A DNA stretch of 64,000 nt from Ailanthus altissimus (lineage: Eukaryota; Streptophyta; Magnoliopsida; Sapindales; Simaroubaceae): positions 12,311,501 to 12,375,500 of the forward strand of contig OX327711.1 of NCBI GenBank assembly GCA_946807835.1, read 5' to 3'. The notes under the pieces were generated by a model. That model saw nothing but the letters and a program-made list of their open reading frames with translations, did not search any database and was not told the DNA's origin. Shown here piece after piece: positions 38,814 through 51,195 of the stretch; position 1 is the stretch's first letter; each line of letters begins with the position of its first letter. The translations under genes were made by a program, and so were the position numbers.

Positions 38814-39137
38814 ATGGCTTCAAGCAATCCACTAGTTCGTATCCTTGATGAGCTCCAACTCAAAGGTGCAGAAAATTATGCTAATTGGCTTATGAATCTT
38901 AGAATAGTTCTAGATTTTGAGAAGTTTAGATATATAATTGATCAACACCTGCCTCGAGCCATTTTTAATGATGCTTCTCCGGAAGAAAATAAGACATATC
39001 AGAAATGGTTTGATGATGATTTGAAAGTCAAATTACACATCATCGGCTTAATATCTACGAAGTGCCAAAGGGAGTACGCCCACATGGACAGTACTGTGAG
39101 TATAATGCTCCACCTGAAAAAGAGATTTGGCAACTAG
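38814..39137 (+). pseudogene. Copia-like gag, N-terminal part, interrupted by satellite array
   Basis: Open frame of 107 codons from ATG: 'PLVRILDELQLKGAENYANW', 'LRIVLDFEKFRYIIDQ', 'DLKVKLHIIGLISTKCQREY', 'MDSTVSIMLHLKKRFGN'. This is the usual N-terminal gag arrangement of plant Copia elements (UBN2-type: L.G.NY..W, then helices). The frame ends at a TAG where the satellite array begins. The continuation of gag ('RLPEDSLVSPYVLKIISHIE') is found 12 kb away at 51,300. The upstream TTG extension is not needed. Confidence is high for the family, and the gene is broken. Confidence 0.82.
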
Positions 39138-39144
39138 CCTCAAA

Positions 39145-42100
39145 CAGCCGTAGCACCTCATCTATAACATTAAATTCAAGAGACAACTAAATTATTTAAT
39201 AACATCGATTGGAAAGCACATAACGATTTTGTAACTTGTAGTAACTTAATCGAGCAAAGTAGATATTAAAATGTATGTATGAAAGGAAAACGATTACTAG
39301 AATCTGGATGCTCGTGTCCAACTGCCACCATCCGCCAGAGACACTAAGCTCTCAAAATTAGGTGAGTCTATTTTCACCTTCACTTCATAATGTACCAGAG
39401 GTCTACACACCCTTTAGAACTTCATAATGTACCAGAGGTCTACACACCCTTTAGAATATGTTACGATGTTGTTGAAATGACTCCCTACACACCATTCTTT
39501 TTATTTTTGCTTGGATAGTGTAAAGGAATGAACTAACTGTTTGGTTTATAGAAAAGATTAAGAAAAAAATGCATAAATTTCTTAAAAAAATACTTCAAGA
39601 CTGGTAATGAATTTGATTACAACAGTGGTTCATTTATATATGCAAAGAAAATTGAAGAATTTGTTACAAATAAAAATAAAAGAGCAGAACAGTTATAATT
39701 AATTGTTCCACATCAGCATAACAAACTTGCTGATATGACAATTTTCATAACAAACTATTTCATAATAGGCAAATATTAAAAAACAAAGACATGTAAAGAC
39801 GGGCGCATTTAACCAAACACACAATAAAACAAGTTTGGTCTACCTAAATTTAATTATAATATAAAGAGAAAAAAAAATATACCAATGCTTTCTTTTTTTC
39901 TACTCAAAACGATAATATGAAATAATTAACAAAAAAAAAAATGTAAAAACGGGCGCATTTAACCAAACACACATTAAAATAAGTTTGGTATAACTAAATT
40001 TAATTATAGTTTAAAGAGGCAAAAAAGTATACTAAAATTGCTTAAGGTGTACTAAAAAACATTAATGTTAGAAAACAATAATAAGCAAAATATTAACAAA
40101 AAAATAAAATAAAAACGAGCAGATTTAACAAAACACACACTAAAATAAGTTTGGTATACCTAAATTTAATTATAGTTTAAAGAGGCAAAAAAGTATACCA
40201 AATTTGGTTTTAGAAACAAAATGTAAAAATAAACGCATTTAACTAAACACACACTGAAACAAGTTTGGTATAGTTAATTTAATTATGGTATAAAAAGAAA
40301 AAAAAAGTATACTGAACTTGGGTAAGGTATACTTTGAAAAAAAAAAGATGAAATGGTGAAATTAGATTTTATTTAAACTTCATTTTTAGAGTAACTTTTG
40401 ACCCATCCTTGCAAAGTTTCACACAATCATAGAGACGAAGAGTGCCTCATGTGTTTGTCATTTAGAGTTCCATATTTACAAAGCTTGACACGATCGTAGA
40501 GTCGAAGAATACCACACATGTGCTCCGCATCTAAACAGCCGTAGCACCTCATCTATAACATTAAATTCATGATACAACTAAATTATTTAATAACATCGAT
40601 TGGTAAGCACATAACGATTTTGTAACTTGTAGTAAATTATTTGAGCAAAGTAGATATCAAAATGTATGTATGAAAGGAAAACGATTACTAGAATTTGGAT
40701 GCTCGTGTCCAACCGCCACCATCCGCCAGAGACACTAAGCCCTCAAAGTTAGGTGAGTTTATTTTCACCTTCACTTCATAATGTACCAGAGGTCTACACA
40801 CCCTTTAGAATATGTTACGATGTTGTTGAAATGACTCCCTACGCACCATTCTTTTTATTTTTGCTTGGATAGTGTAAAGGAATGAACTAACTGTTTGGTT
40901 TATAGAAAAGATTAAGAAAAAAATGCATAAATTTCTTAAAAAAGTACTTCAAGACTGGTAGTGAATTGATTACAACAGTGGTTACTTTTATATATGCAAA
41001 GAAAATTGAAGAATTTGTTACAAATAAAAATAAAAGAGCAGAACAGTTATAATTAATTGTTCCACATCAGCATAACAAACTTGCTGATATAACAATTTTC
41101 ATAACAAACTATTTCATAATAGGCAAATATTAAAAAACAAAGACATGTAAAGACGGGCGTATTTAATCAAACACACAATAAAACAAGTTTGGTCTACCTA
41201 AATTTAATTATAGTATAAAGAGAAAAAAAAATATACCAATGCTTTCTTTTTTTCTACTCAAAACGATAATATGAAATTATTAACAAAAACAAAATGTAAA
41301 AACGGGCGCATTTAACCAAACACACACTAAAATAAGTTTAGTATAACTAAATTTAATTATAGTTTAAAGAGGCAAAAAAGTATACTAAAATTGGTTAAGG
41401 TGTACTAAAAATAAATAAAGTTAGAAAATAATAATAAGCAAAATATTAACAAAAAAATAAAAATAAAAACAGGCAGATTTAACAAAACACACACTAAAAT
41501 AAGTTTGGTATACCTAAATTTAATTATAGTTTAAAGAGGCAAAAAAGTATACCAAATTTGGTTTAAGGTATACTAAAAACAATAAAGTTAGAAAACGATA
41601 ATAGCCAAATATTAGAAAAAACATGTAAAAACAAACGCATTTAACTAAACACACACTGAAACAAGTTTGGTATACTTAAATTTAATTATAGTATGAAAAG
41701 AAAACAAAAGTATACCGAACTTGGGTAAGGTATACTTTGAAAAAAAGAAAGATGAAATGGTGAAATTAGATTTTATTTAAACTTCATTTTTAGAGTAACT
41801 TTTGACCCATCCTTGCAAAGTTTCACACAATCATAGATGCCCCATGTGTTTGGCATTTAGAGTTCCATATTTACAAAGCTTGACACGATCGTAGAGTCGA
41901 AGACTACCCCACACGTGTTCCGCATCTAAACAGCCGTAGCACCTCATCTATAACATTAAATTCACGAGAAAAATAAATTATTTAATAACATCGATTGGTA
42001 AGCACATAACGATTTTGTAACTTGTAGTAACTTAATCGAGCAAAGTAGATATTAAAATGTATGTATGAAAGGAAAACGATTACTAGAATCTGGATGCTCA

Positions 42101-45100
42101 TGTCCAACTGCCACCATCCGCCAGAGACACTAAGCCCTCAAAGTTAGGTGAGTTTATTTTCACCTTCACTTCATAATGTACCAGAGGTCTACACATCCTT
42201 TAGAATATGTTACGATGTTGTTGAAATGACTCCCTACACACCATTCTTTTTATTTTTGCTTGGATAGTGTAAAGGAATGAACTAACTGTTTGGTTTATAG
42301 AAAAGATTAAGAAAAAAATGCATAAATTTCTTAAAAAAATACTTCAAGACTGGTAATGAATTGATTACAACAGTGGTTCATTTATATATGCAAAGAAAAT
42401 TGAAGAATTTGTTACAAATAAAAATAACAGAGCAGAACAGTTATAATTAATTGTTCCACATCAGCATAACAAACTTGCTGATATGACAATTTTCATAACA
42501 AACTATTTCATAATAGGCAAATATTAAAAAACAAAGACATGTAAAGACGAGCGCATTTAACCAAACACACAATAAAACAAGTTTGGTCTACCTAAATTTA
42601 ATTATAATATAAAGAGAAAAAAAAATATACCAACGCTTTCTTTTTTTCTACTCAAAACGATAATATGAAATTATTAACAAAAAAAAAATGTAAAAACGGG
42701 CGCATTTAACCAAACACACATTAAAATAAGTTTGGTATAACTAAATTTAATTATAGTTTAAAGAGGCAAAAAAGTATACCAAATTTGGTTTTAGAAACAA
42801 AATGTAAAAATAAACGCATTTAACTAAACACACACTGAAACAAGTTTGGTATAGTTAATTTAATTATGGTATAAAAAGAAAAAAAAAGTATACTGAACTT
42901 GGGTAAGGTATACTTTGAAAAAAAAAAGATGAAATGGTGAAATTAGATTTTATTTAAACTTCATTTTTAGAGTAACTTTTGACCCATCCTTGCAAAGTTT
43001 CACACAATCATAGAGACGAAGAGTGCCTCATGTGTTTGGCATTTAGAGTTCCATATTTACAAAGCTTGACACGATCGTAGAGTCGAAGAATACCGCACAT
43101 GTGCTCCCCATCTAAACAGCCGTAGCACCTCATCTATAACATTAAATTCATGATACAACTAAATTATTTAATAACATCGATTGGTAAGCACATAACGATT
43201 TTGTAACTTGTAGTAAATTATTCGAGCAAAGTAGATATCAAAATGTATGTATGAAAGGAAAACGATTACTAGAATTTGGATGCTCGTGTCCAACCGCCAT
43301 CATCCGCCAGAGACACTAAGCCCTCAAAGTTAGGTGAGTTTATTTTCACCTTCACTTCATAATGTACCAGAGGTCTACACACCCTTTAGAATATGTTACG
43401 ATGTTGTTGAAATGACTCCCTACGCACCATTCTTTTTATTTTTGCTTGGATAGTGTAAATGAATGAACTAACTGTTTGGTTTATAGAAAAGATTAAGAAA
43501 GAAATGCATAAATTTCTTAAAAAAGTACTTCAAGACTGGTAGTGAATTGATTACAACAGTGGTTACTTTTATATATGCAAAGAAAATTGAAGAATTTGTT
43601 ACAAATAAAAATAAAAGAGCAGAACAGTTATAATTAATTGTTCCACATCAGCATAACAAACTTGCTGATATAACAATTTTCATAACAAACTATTTCATAA
43701 TAGGCAAATATTAAAAAACAAAGACATGTAAAGACGGGCGCAGTTAATCAAACACACAATAAAACAAGTTTGGTCTACCTAAATTTAATTATAGTATAAA
43801 GAGAAAAAAAAATATACCAACGCTTTCTTTTTTTCTACTCAAAACGATAATATGAAATTATTAACAAAACAAAAATGTAAAAACGGGCGCATTTAACCAA
43901 ACACACACTAAAATAAGTTTAGTATAACTAAATTTAATTATAGTTTAAAGAGGCAAAAAAGTATACTAAAATTGGTTAAGGTGTACTAAAAAAAAATAAA
44001 GTTAGAAAATAATAATAAGCAAAATATTAACAAAAAAATAAAATAAAAACGAGCAGATTTAACAAAACACACACTAAAATAAGTGTGGTATACCTAAATT
44101 TAATTATAGTTTAAAGAGGCAATAAAGTATACCAAATTTGGTTTAAGGTATACTAAAAACAATAAAGTTAGAAAACGATAATAGCCAAATATTAGAAAAA
44201 AACATGTAAAAACAAACGCATTTAACTAAACACACACTGAAACAAATTTGGTATACCTAATTTAATTATGGTATAAAAAGAAAAAAAACGTATACCGAAC
44301 CTGGGTAAGGTATATTTAAAAAAAAAGATGAAATTGTGAAATTAGATTTTATTTAAACTTCATTTTTAGAGTAACGTTTGACCCATCCTTGCAAAGTTTC
44401 ACACAATCATAGAGACGAAGAGTGCCCCACGTGTTTGGCATTTAGAGTTCCATATTTACAAAGCTTGACACGATCGTAGAGTCGAAAACTACCCCACATG
44501 TGCTCCGCATCTAAACAGCCGTAGCACCTCATCTATAACATTAAATTCACGAGACAACTAAATTATTTAATAACATCGATTGGTAAGCACATAACGATTT
44601 TGTAACTTGTAGTAACTTAATCGAGCAAAGTAGATATTAAAATGTATGTATGAAAGGAAAACGATTACTAGAATCTGGATGCTCGTGTCCAACTGCCACC
44701 ATCCGCCAGAGACACTAAGCCCTCAAAGTTAGGTGAGCTTATTTTCACCTTCACTTCATAATGTACCAGAGGTCTACACACCCTTTAGAATATGTTACGA
44801 TGTTGTTGAAATGACTCCCTACACACCATTCTTTTTATTTTTGCTTGGATAATGTAAAGGAATGAACTAACTGTTTGGTTTATAGAAAAGATTAAGAAAA
44901 AAATGCATAAATTTCTTAAAAAAATACTTCAAGACTGGTAATGAATTGATTACCACAGTGGTTACATTTATATATGCAAAGAAAATTGAAGAATTTGTTA
45001 CAAATAAAAATAAAAGAGCAGAACAGTTATAATTAATTGTTCCACATCAGCATAACAAACTTGCTGATATGACAATTTTCATAACAAACTATTTCATAAT

Positions 45101-48100
45101 AGGCAAATAATAAAAAACAAATACATGTAAAGACGGACGCATTTAACCAAACACACAATAAAACAAGTTTGGTCTACCTAAATTTAATTATAATATAAAG
45201 AGAAAAAAAAATATACCAACGCTTTCTTTTTTTCTACTCAAAACGATAATATGAAATTATTAACAAAAAAAAAAATGTAAAAACGGGCGCATTTAACCAA
45301 ACACACACTAAAATAAGTTTAGTATAACTAAATTTAATTATAGTTTAAAGAGGCAAAAAAGTATACTAAAATTGGTTAAGGTGTACTAAAAATAAATAAA
45401 GTTAGAAAATAATAATAAGCAAAATATTAACAAAAAAATAAAAATAAAAACGGGCAGATTTAACAAAACACACACTAAAATAAGTTTGGTATACCTAAAT
45501 TAAATTATAGTTTAAAGAGGCAAAAAAGTATACCAAATTTGGTTTAAGGTATACTAAAAACAATAAAGTTAGAAAACGATAATAGCCAAATATTAGAAAA
45601 AACATGTAAAAACAAACGCATTTAACTAAACACACACTGAAACAAATTTGGTATACCTAATTTAATTATGGTATAAAAAGAAAAAAAACGTATACCGAAC
45701 CTGGGTAAGGTATATTTAAAAAAAAAAGATGAAATTGTGAAATTAGATTTTAGTTAAACTTCATTTTTAGAGTAACTTTTGACCCATCCTTGCAAAGTTT
45801 CACACAATCATAGATGCCCCACGTGTTTGGCATTTAGAGTTCCATATTTACAAAGCTTGACACGATCATAGAGTCGAAGACTACCCCACACGTGCTCCGC
45901 ATCTAAACAGCCGTAGCACCTCATCTATAACATTAAATTCACGAGACAACTAAATTATTTAATAACATCGATTGGTAAGCACATAACGATTTTGTAACTT
46001 GTAGTAACTTAATCGAGCAAAGTAGATATTAAAATGTATGTATGAAAGGAAAACGATTACTAGAATCTGGATGCTCGTGTCCAACTGCCACCATCCGCCA
46101 GAGACACTAAGCCCTCAAAGTTAGGTGAGTTTATTTTCACCTTCACTTCATAATGTACCAGAGGTCTACACACCCTTTAGAATATGTTACGATGTTGTTG
46201 AAATGACTCCCTACACACCATTCTTTTTATTTTTGCTTGGATAGTGTAAAGGAATGAACTAACTGTTTGGTTTATAGAAAAGATTAAGAAAAAAATGCAT
46301 AAATTTCTTAAAAAAATACTTCAAGACTGGTAATGAATTGATTACCACAGTGGTTACATTTATATATGCAAAGAAAATTGAAGAATTTGTTACAAATAAA
46401 AATAAAAGAGCAGAACAGTTATAATTAATTGTTCCACATCAGCATAACAAACTTGCTGATATGACAATTTTCATAACAAACTATTTCATAATAGGCAAAT
46501 AATAAAAAACAAATACATGTAAAGACGGACGCATTTAACCAAACACACAATAAAACAAGTTTGGTCTACCTAAATTTAATTATAATATAAAGAGAAAAAA
46601 AAATATACCAACGCTTTCTTTTTTTCTACTCAAAACGATAATATGAAATTATTAACAAAAAAAAAAATGTAAAAACGGGCGCATTTAACCAAACACACAC
46701 TAAAATAAGTTTAGTATAACTAAATTTAATTATAGTTTAAAGAGGCAAAAAAGTATACTAAAATTGGTTAAGGTGTACTAAAAATAAATAAAGTTAGAAA
46801 ATAATAATAAGCAAAATATTAACAAAAAAATAAAAATAAAAACGGGCAGATTTAACAAAACACACACTAAAATAAGTTTGGTATACCTAAATTAAATTAT
46901 AGTTTAAAGAGGCAAAAAAGTATACCAAATTTGGTTTAAGGTATACTAAAAACAATAAAGTTAGAAAACGATAATAGCCAAATATTAGAAAAAACATGTA
47001 AAAACAAACGCATTTAACTAAACACACACTGAAACAAATTTGGTATACCTAATTTAATTATGGTATAAAAAGAAAAAAAAAGTATACCGAACCTGGGTAA
47101 GGTATATTTAAAAAAAAAAGATGAAATTGTGAAATTAGATTTTAGTTAAACTTCATTTTTAGAGTAACTTTTGACCCATCCTTGCAAAGTTTCACACAAT
47201 CATAGATGCCCCACGTGTTTGCATTTAGAGTTCCATATTTACAAAGCTTGACACGATCATAGAGTCGAAGACTACCCCACACGTGCTCCGCATCTAAACA
47301 GCCGTAGCACCTCATCTATAACATTAAATTCACGAGACAACTAAATTATTTAATAACATCGATTGGTAAGCACATAACGATTTTGTAACTTGTAGTAACT
47401 TAATCGAGCAAAGTAGATATTAAAATGTATGTATGAAAGGAAAACGATTACTAGAATCTGGATGCTCGTGTCCAACTGCCACCATCCGCCAGAGACACTA
47501 AGCCCTCAAAGTTAGGTGAGTTTATTTTCACCTTCACTTCATAATGTACCAGAGGTCTACACACCCTTTAGAATATGTTACGATGTTGTTGAAATGACTC
47601 CCTACACACCATTCTTTTTATTTTTGCTTGGATAGTGTAAAGGAATGAACTAACTGTTTGGTTTATAGAAAAGATTAAGAAAAAAATGCATAAATTTCTT
47701 AAAAAAATACTTCAAGACTGGTAATGAATTGATTACAACAGTGGTTCATTTATATATGCAAAGAAAATTGAAGAATTTGTTACAAATAAAATAAAAGAGC
47801 AGAACAGTTATAATTAATTGTTCCACATCAGCATAACAAACTTGTTGATATGACAATTTTCATAACAAACTATTTCATAATAGGCAAATATTAAAAAACA
47901 AAGACATGTAAAGACGGGCGCATTTAACCAAACACACAATAAAACAAGTTTGGTCTACCTAAATTTAATTATAATATAAAGAGAAAAAAAAATATACCAA
48001 CGCTTTCTTTTTTTCTACTCAAAACGATAATATGAAATTATTAACAAAAAAAAAATGTAAAAACGGGCGCATTTAACCAAACACACACTAAAATAAGTTT

Positions 48101-51100
48101 AGTATAACTAAATTTAATTATAGTTTAAAGAGGCAAAAAAGTATACTAAAATTGGTTAAGGTGTACTAAAAATAAATAAAGTTAGAAAATAATAATAAGC
48201 AAAATATTAACAAAAAAATAAAAATAAAAACGGGCAGATTTAACAAAACACACACTAAAATAAGTTTGGTATACCTAAATTTAATTATAGTTTAAAGAGG
48301 CAAAAAAGTATACCAAATTTGGTTTAAGGTATACTAAAAACAATAAAGTTAGAAAACGATAATAGCCAAATATTAGAAAAAACATGTAAAAACAAACGCA
48401 TTTAACTAAACACACACTGAAACAAGTTTGGTATACCTAATTTAATTATGGTATAAAAAGAAAAAAAAAGTATACCGAACTTGGGTAAGGTATACTTTGA
48501 AAAAAAGAAAGATGAAATGGTGAAATTAGATTTTATTTAAACTTCATTTTTAGAATAACTTTTGACCCATCCTTGCAAAGTTTCACACAATTATAGATGC
48601 CCCACGTGTTTGGCATTTAGAGTTCCATATTTACAAAGCTTGACACGATCGTAGAGTCGAAGACTACCCCACACGTGCTCCGCATCTAAACAGCCGTAGC
48701 ACCTCATCTATAACATTAAATTCACGAGATAACTAAATTATTTAATAACATCGATTGGTAAGCACATAACGATTTTGTAACTTGTAGTAACTTAATCGAG
48801 CAAAGTAGATATTAAAATGTATGTATGAAAGGAAAACGATTACTAGAATCTGGATGCTCGTGTCCAACTGCCACCATCCGCCAGAGACACTAAGCCCTCA
48901 AAGTTAGGTGAGTTTATTTTCACCTTCACTTCATAATGTACCAGAGGTCTACACACCCTTTAGAATATGTTACGATGTTGTTGAAATGACTCCCTACACA
49001 CCATTCTTTTTATTTTTGCTTGGATAGTGTAAATGAATGAACTAACTGTTTGGTTTATAGAAAAGATTAAGAAAAAAATGCATAAATTTCTTAAAAAAAT
49101 ACTTCAAGACTGGTAATGAATTGATTACAACAGTGGTTCATTTATATATGCAAAGAAAATTGAAGAATTTGTTACAAATAAAATAAAAGAGCAGAACAGT
49201 TATAATTAATTGTTCCACATTAGCATAACAAACTTGCTGATATGACAATTTTCATAACAAACTATTTCATAATAGGCAAATATTAAAAAACAAAGACATG
49301 TAAAGACGGGCGCATTTAACCAAACACACAATAAAACAAGTTTGGTCTACCTAAATTTAATTATAATATAAAGAGAAAAAAAAATATACCAACGCTTTCT
49401 TTTTTTCTACTCAAAACGATAATATGAAATTATTAACAAAAAAAAAAATGTAAAAACGGGCGCATTTAACCAAACACACACTAAAATAAGTTTGGTATAA
49501 CTAAATTTAATTATAGTTTAAAGAGGCAAAAAAGTATACTAAAATTGCTTAAGGTGTACTAAAAAACATTAATGTTAGAAAACAATAATAAGCAAAATAT
49601 TAACAAAAAAATAAAATAAAAACGAGCAGATTTAACAAAACACACACTAAAATAAGTTTGGTATACCTAAATTTAATTATAATTTAAAGAGGCAATAAAG
49701 TATACCAAATTTGGTTTAAGGTATACTAAAAACAATAAAGTTAGAAAACGATAATAGCCAAATATTAGAAAAAAACATGTAACCAAAGTTTCACACAATC
49801 ATAGAGACGAAGAGTGCCCCACGTGTTTGGCATTTAGAGTTTCATTTTTATAAAGTTTGACACGATCGTAGAGTCGAAGATTACCACACATGTGCTCCGC
49901 ATCTAAATAGCGGTAGCACCTCATCTATAACATTAAATTCAAGAGACAACTAAATTATTTAATAACATCGATTGGTAAGCACATAACGATTTTGTAGCTT
50001 GTAGTAACTTAATCGAGCAAAGTAGATATCAAAATGTATGTATGAAAGGAAAACGATTACTAGAATCTGGATGCTCGTGTCCAACCGCCACTATCCGCCA
50101 GAGACACTAAGCACTCAAAGTTAGGTGAGTCTATTTTCACATTCACTTCATACTGTACCAGAGGTTTACACACCCTTTAGAATATGTTACGATGTTATTG
50201 AAATGACTCCCTACGCACCATTCTTTTTATTTTTACTTGGATAGTGTAAAGGAATGAACTAACTGTTTGGTTTATAGGAAAGATTAAGAAAAAAATGCAT
50301 AAGTTTCTTAAAAAAGTACTTCAAGACTGGAAATAAATTGATTACAACAGTGGTTACCTTTATATATGCAAAGAAAATTGAAAATTTTGTTACAAATAAA
50401 AATAAAAGAGCAGAACAGTTATATTTAATTGTTCCACATCAGCATAACAAACTTGCTGATATGACAAATTTCATAACAAAGATAATATAAAATTATTACC
50501 AAAAAAAAAAGTTAAAAACGAGCGCATTTAACCAAACACACAATAAAAAAACTTTGGTATAACTAAATTTAATTATAGTTTAAAGAGGCAAAAAAATATA
50601 CTAATATTGGTTTAGGTATACTAAAAAAAAATAAAGTTAGAAAATAATAATAGGCAAAATATTAACAAAAAATAAAAATAAAAAAGCGTACATTTAACCA
50701 AACACACACTAAATAAGTTTAGTATACCTAAATTTAATTATAGTTTAAAAAGGTAAAAAAGTATACCAAACTTAGTTAAGGTATACTAAAAAATAAAGTT
50801 AGAAAATGATAATAAGCAAAATATTAACAAAATGAAATGTAAAGACGGGCGCATTTAACCAAACACATACTAAAATAAGTTTGGTATACATAAATTTAAT
50901 TATACTATAAAGAGGCAAAAAATATACCAAACTTGGTTATGGTATACTAAAAAAAATAAAGTTAGAAAATGATAATAGCCAAATATTAAAAAAAAAAATG
51001 TAAAAACAGGCACTTTTAACCAAACACACACTAAAACAAGTTTGGTATACCTCTATTTGATTATGGTATAAAGAGAAAAAAAAAGTATACCAAACTTTGC

Positions 51101-51195
51101 TAAGGTATACTTAAAAAAAAAATGATAATAGTAAAATTAGATTTTATTTAAACTTCATTTTTAGAGTAACGTTTGACCCATCTTTGCAAAGTTTC
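39145..51195. repeat. 12-kb satellite array, about nine 1.39-kb units inside Copia gag
   Basis: Unit starts, taken at 'cagccgtagcacctcatc', are 39,145; 40,536; 41,931; 43,117; 44,516; 45,908; 47,299; 48,691 and 49,908 (the last variant 'tagcggtagcacc'). Unit lengths are 1391, 1395, 1186, 1399, 1392, 1391, 1392, 1217 and about 1288. Each unit has a unique first part of roughly 650 bp (with 'ggatgctcgtgtccaac' and 'aatgtaccagaggtctacac'). This is followed by 3-4 sub-repeats and a closing segment ('gtttcacacaatcatagag', 'cttgacacgatcgtagagtcg'). Middle units 5-7 are almost identical; unit 9 is clearly the most divergent. No reading frame longer than about 60 codons runs through the array. I recognise no known satellite, rDNA or TE domain in it. 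The array is bordered on both sides by Copia gag sequence. Confidence 0.95.
39795..40345. repeat. example of the inner sub-repeats (about 150-166 bp) in unit 1
   Basis: Sub-repeat starts, at 'aaacgggcgcatttaacc' or variants, are near 39,799, 39,949, 40,115 and 40,229; in unit 2 they are near 41,152, 41,301, 41,467 and 41,631. Each holds an inverted pair TTTGGTATAC ... GTATACCAAA about 35-40 bases apart, plus one or more further GTATAC words. Units differ in sub-repeat number: units 1, 2 and 4-7 have four, units 3 and 8 have three. Confidence 0.88.

Noticed and set aside
39145..51195. rDNA intergenic spacer or CRISPR-like array
   Set aside because: No rRNA sequence adjoins the units, the unit size and inner repeats do not match a CRISPR layout, and the setting is a plant nuclear TE.
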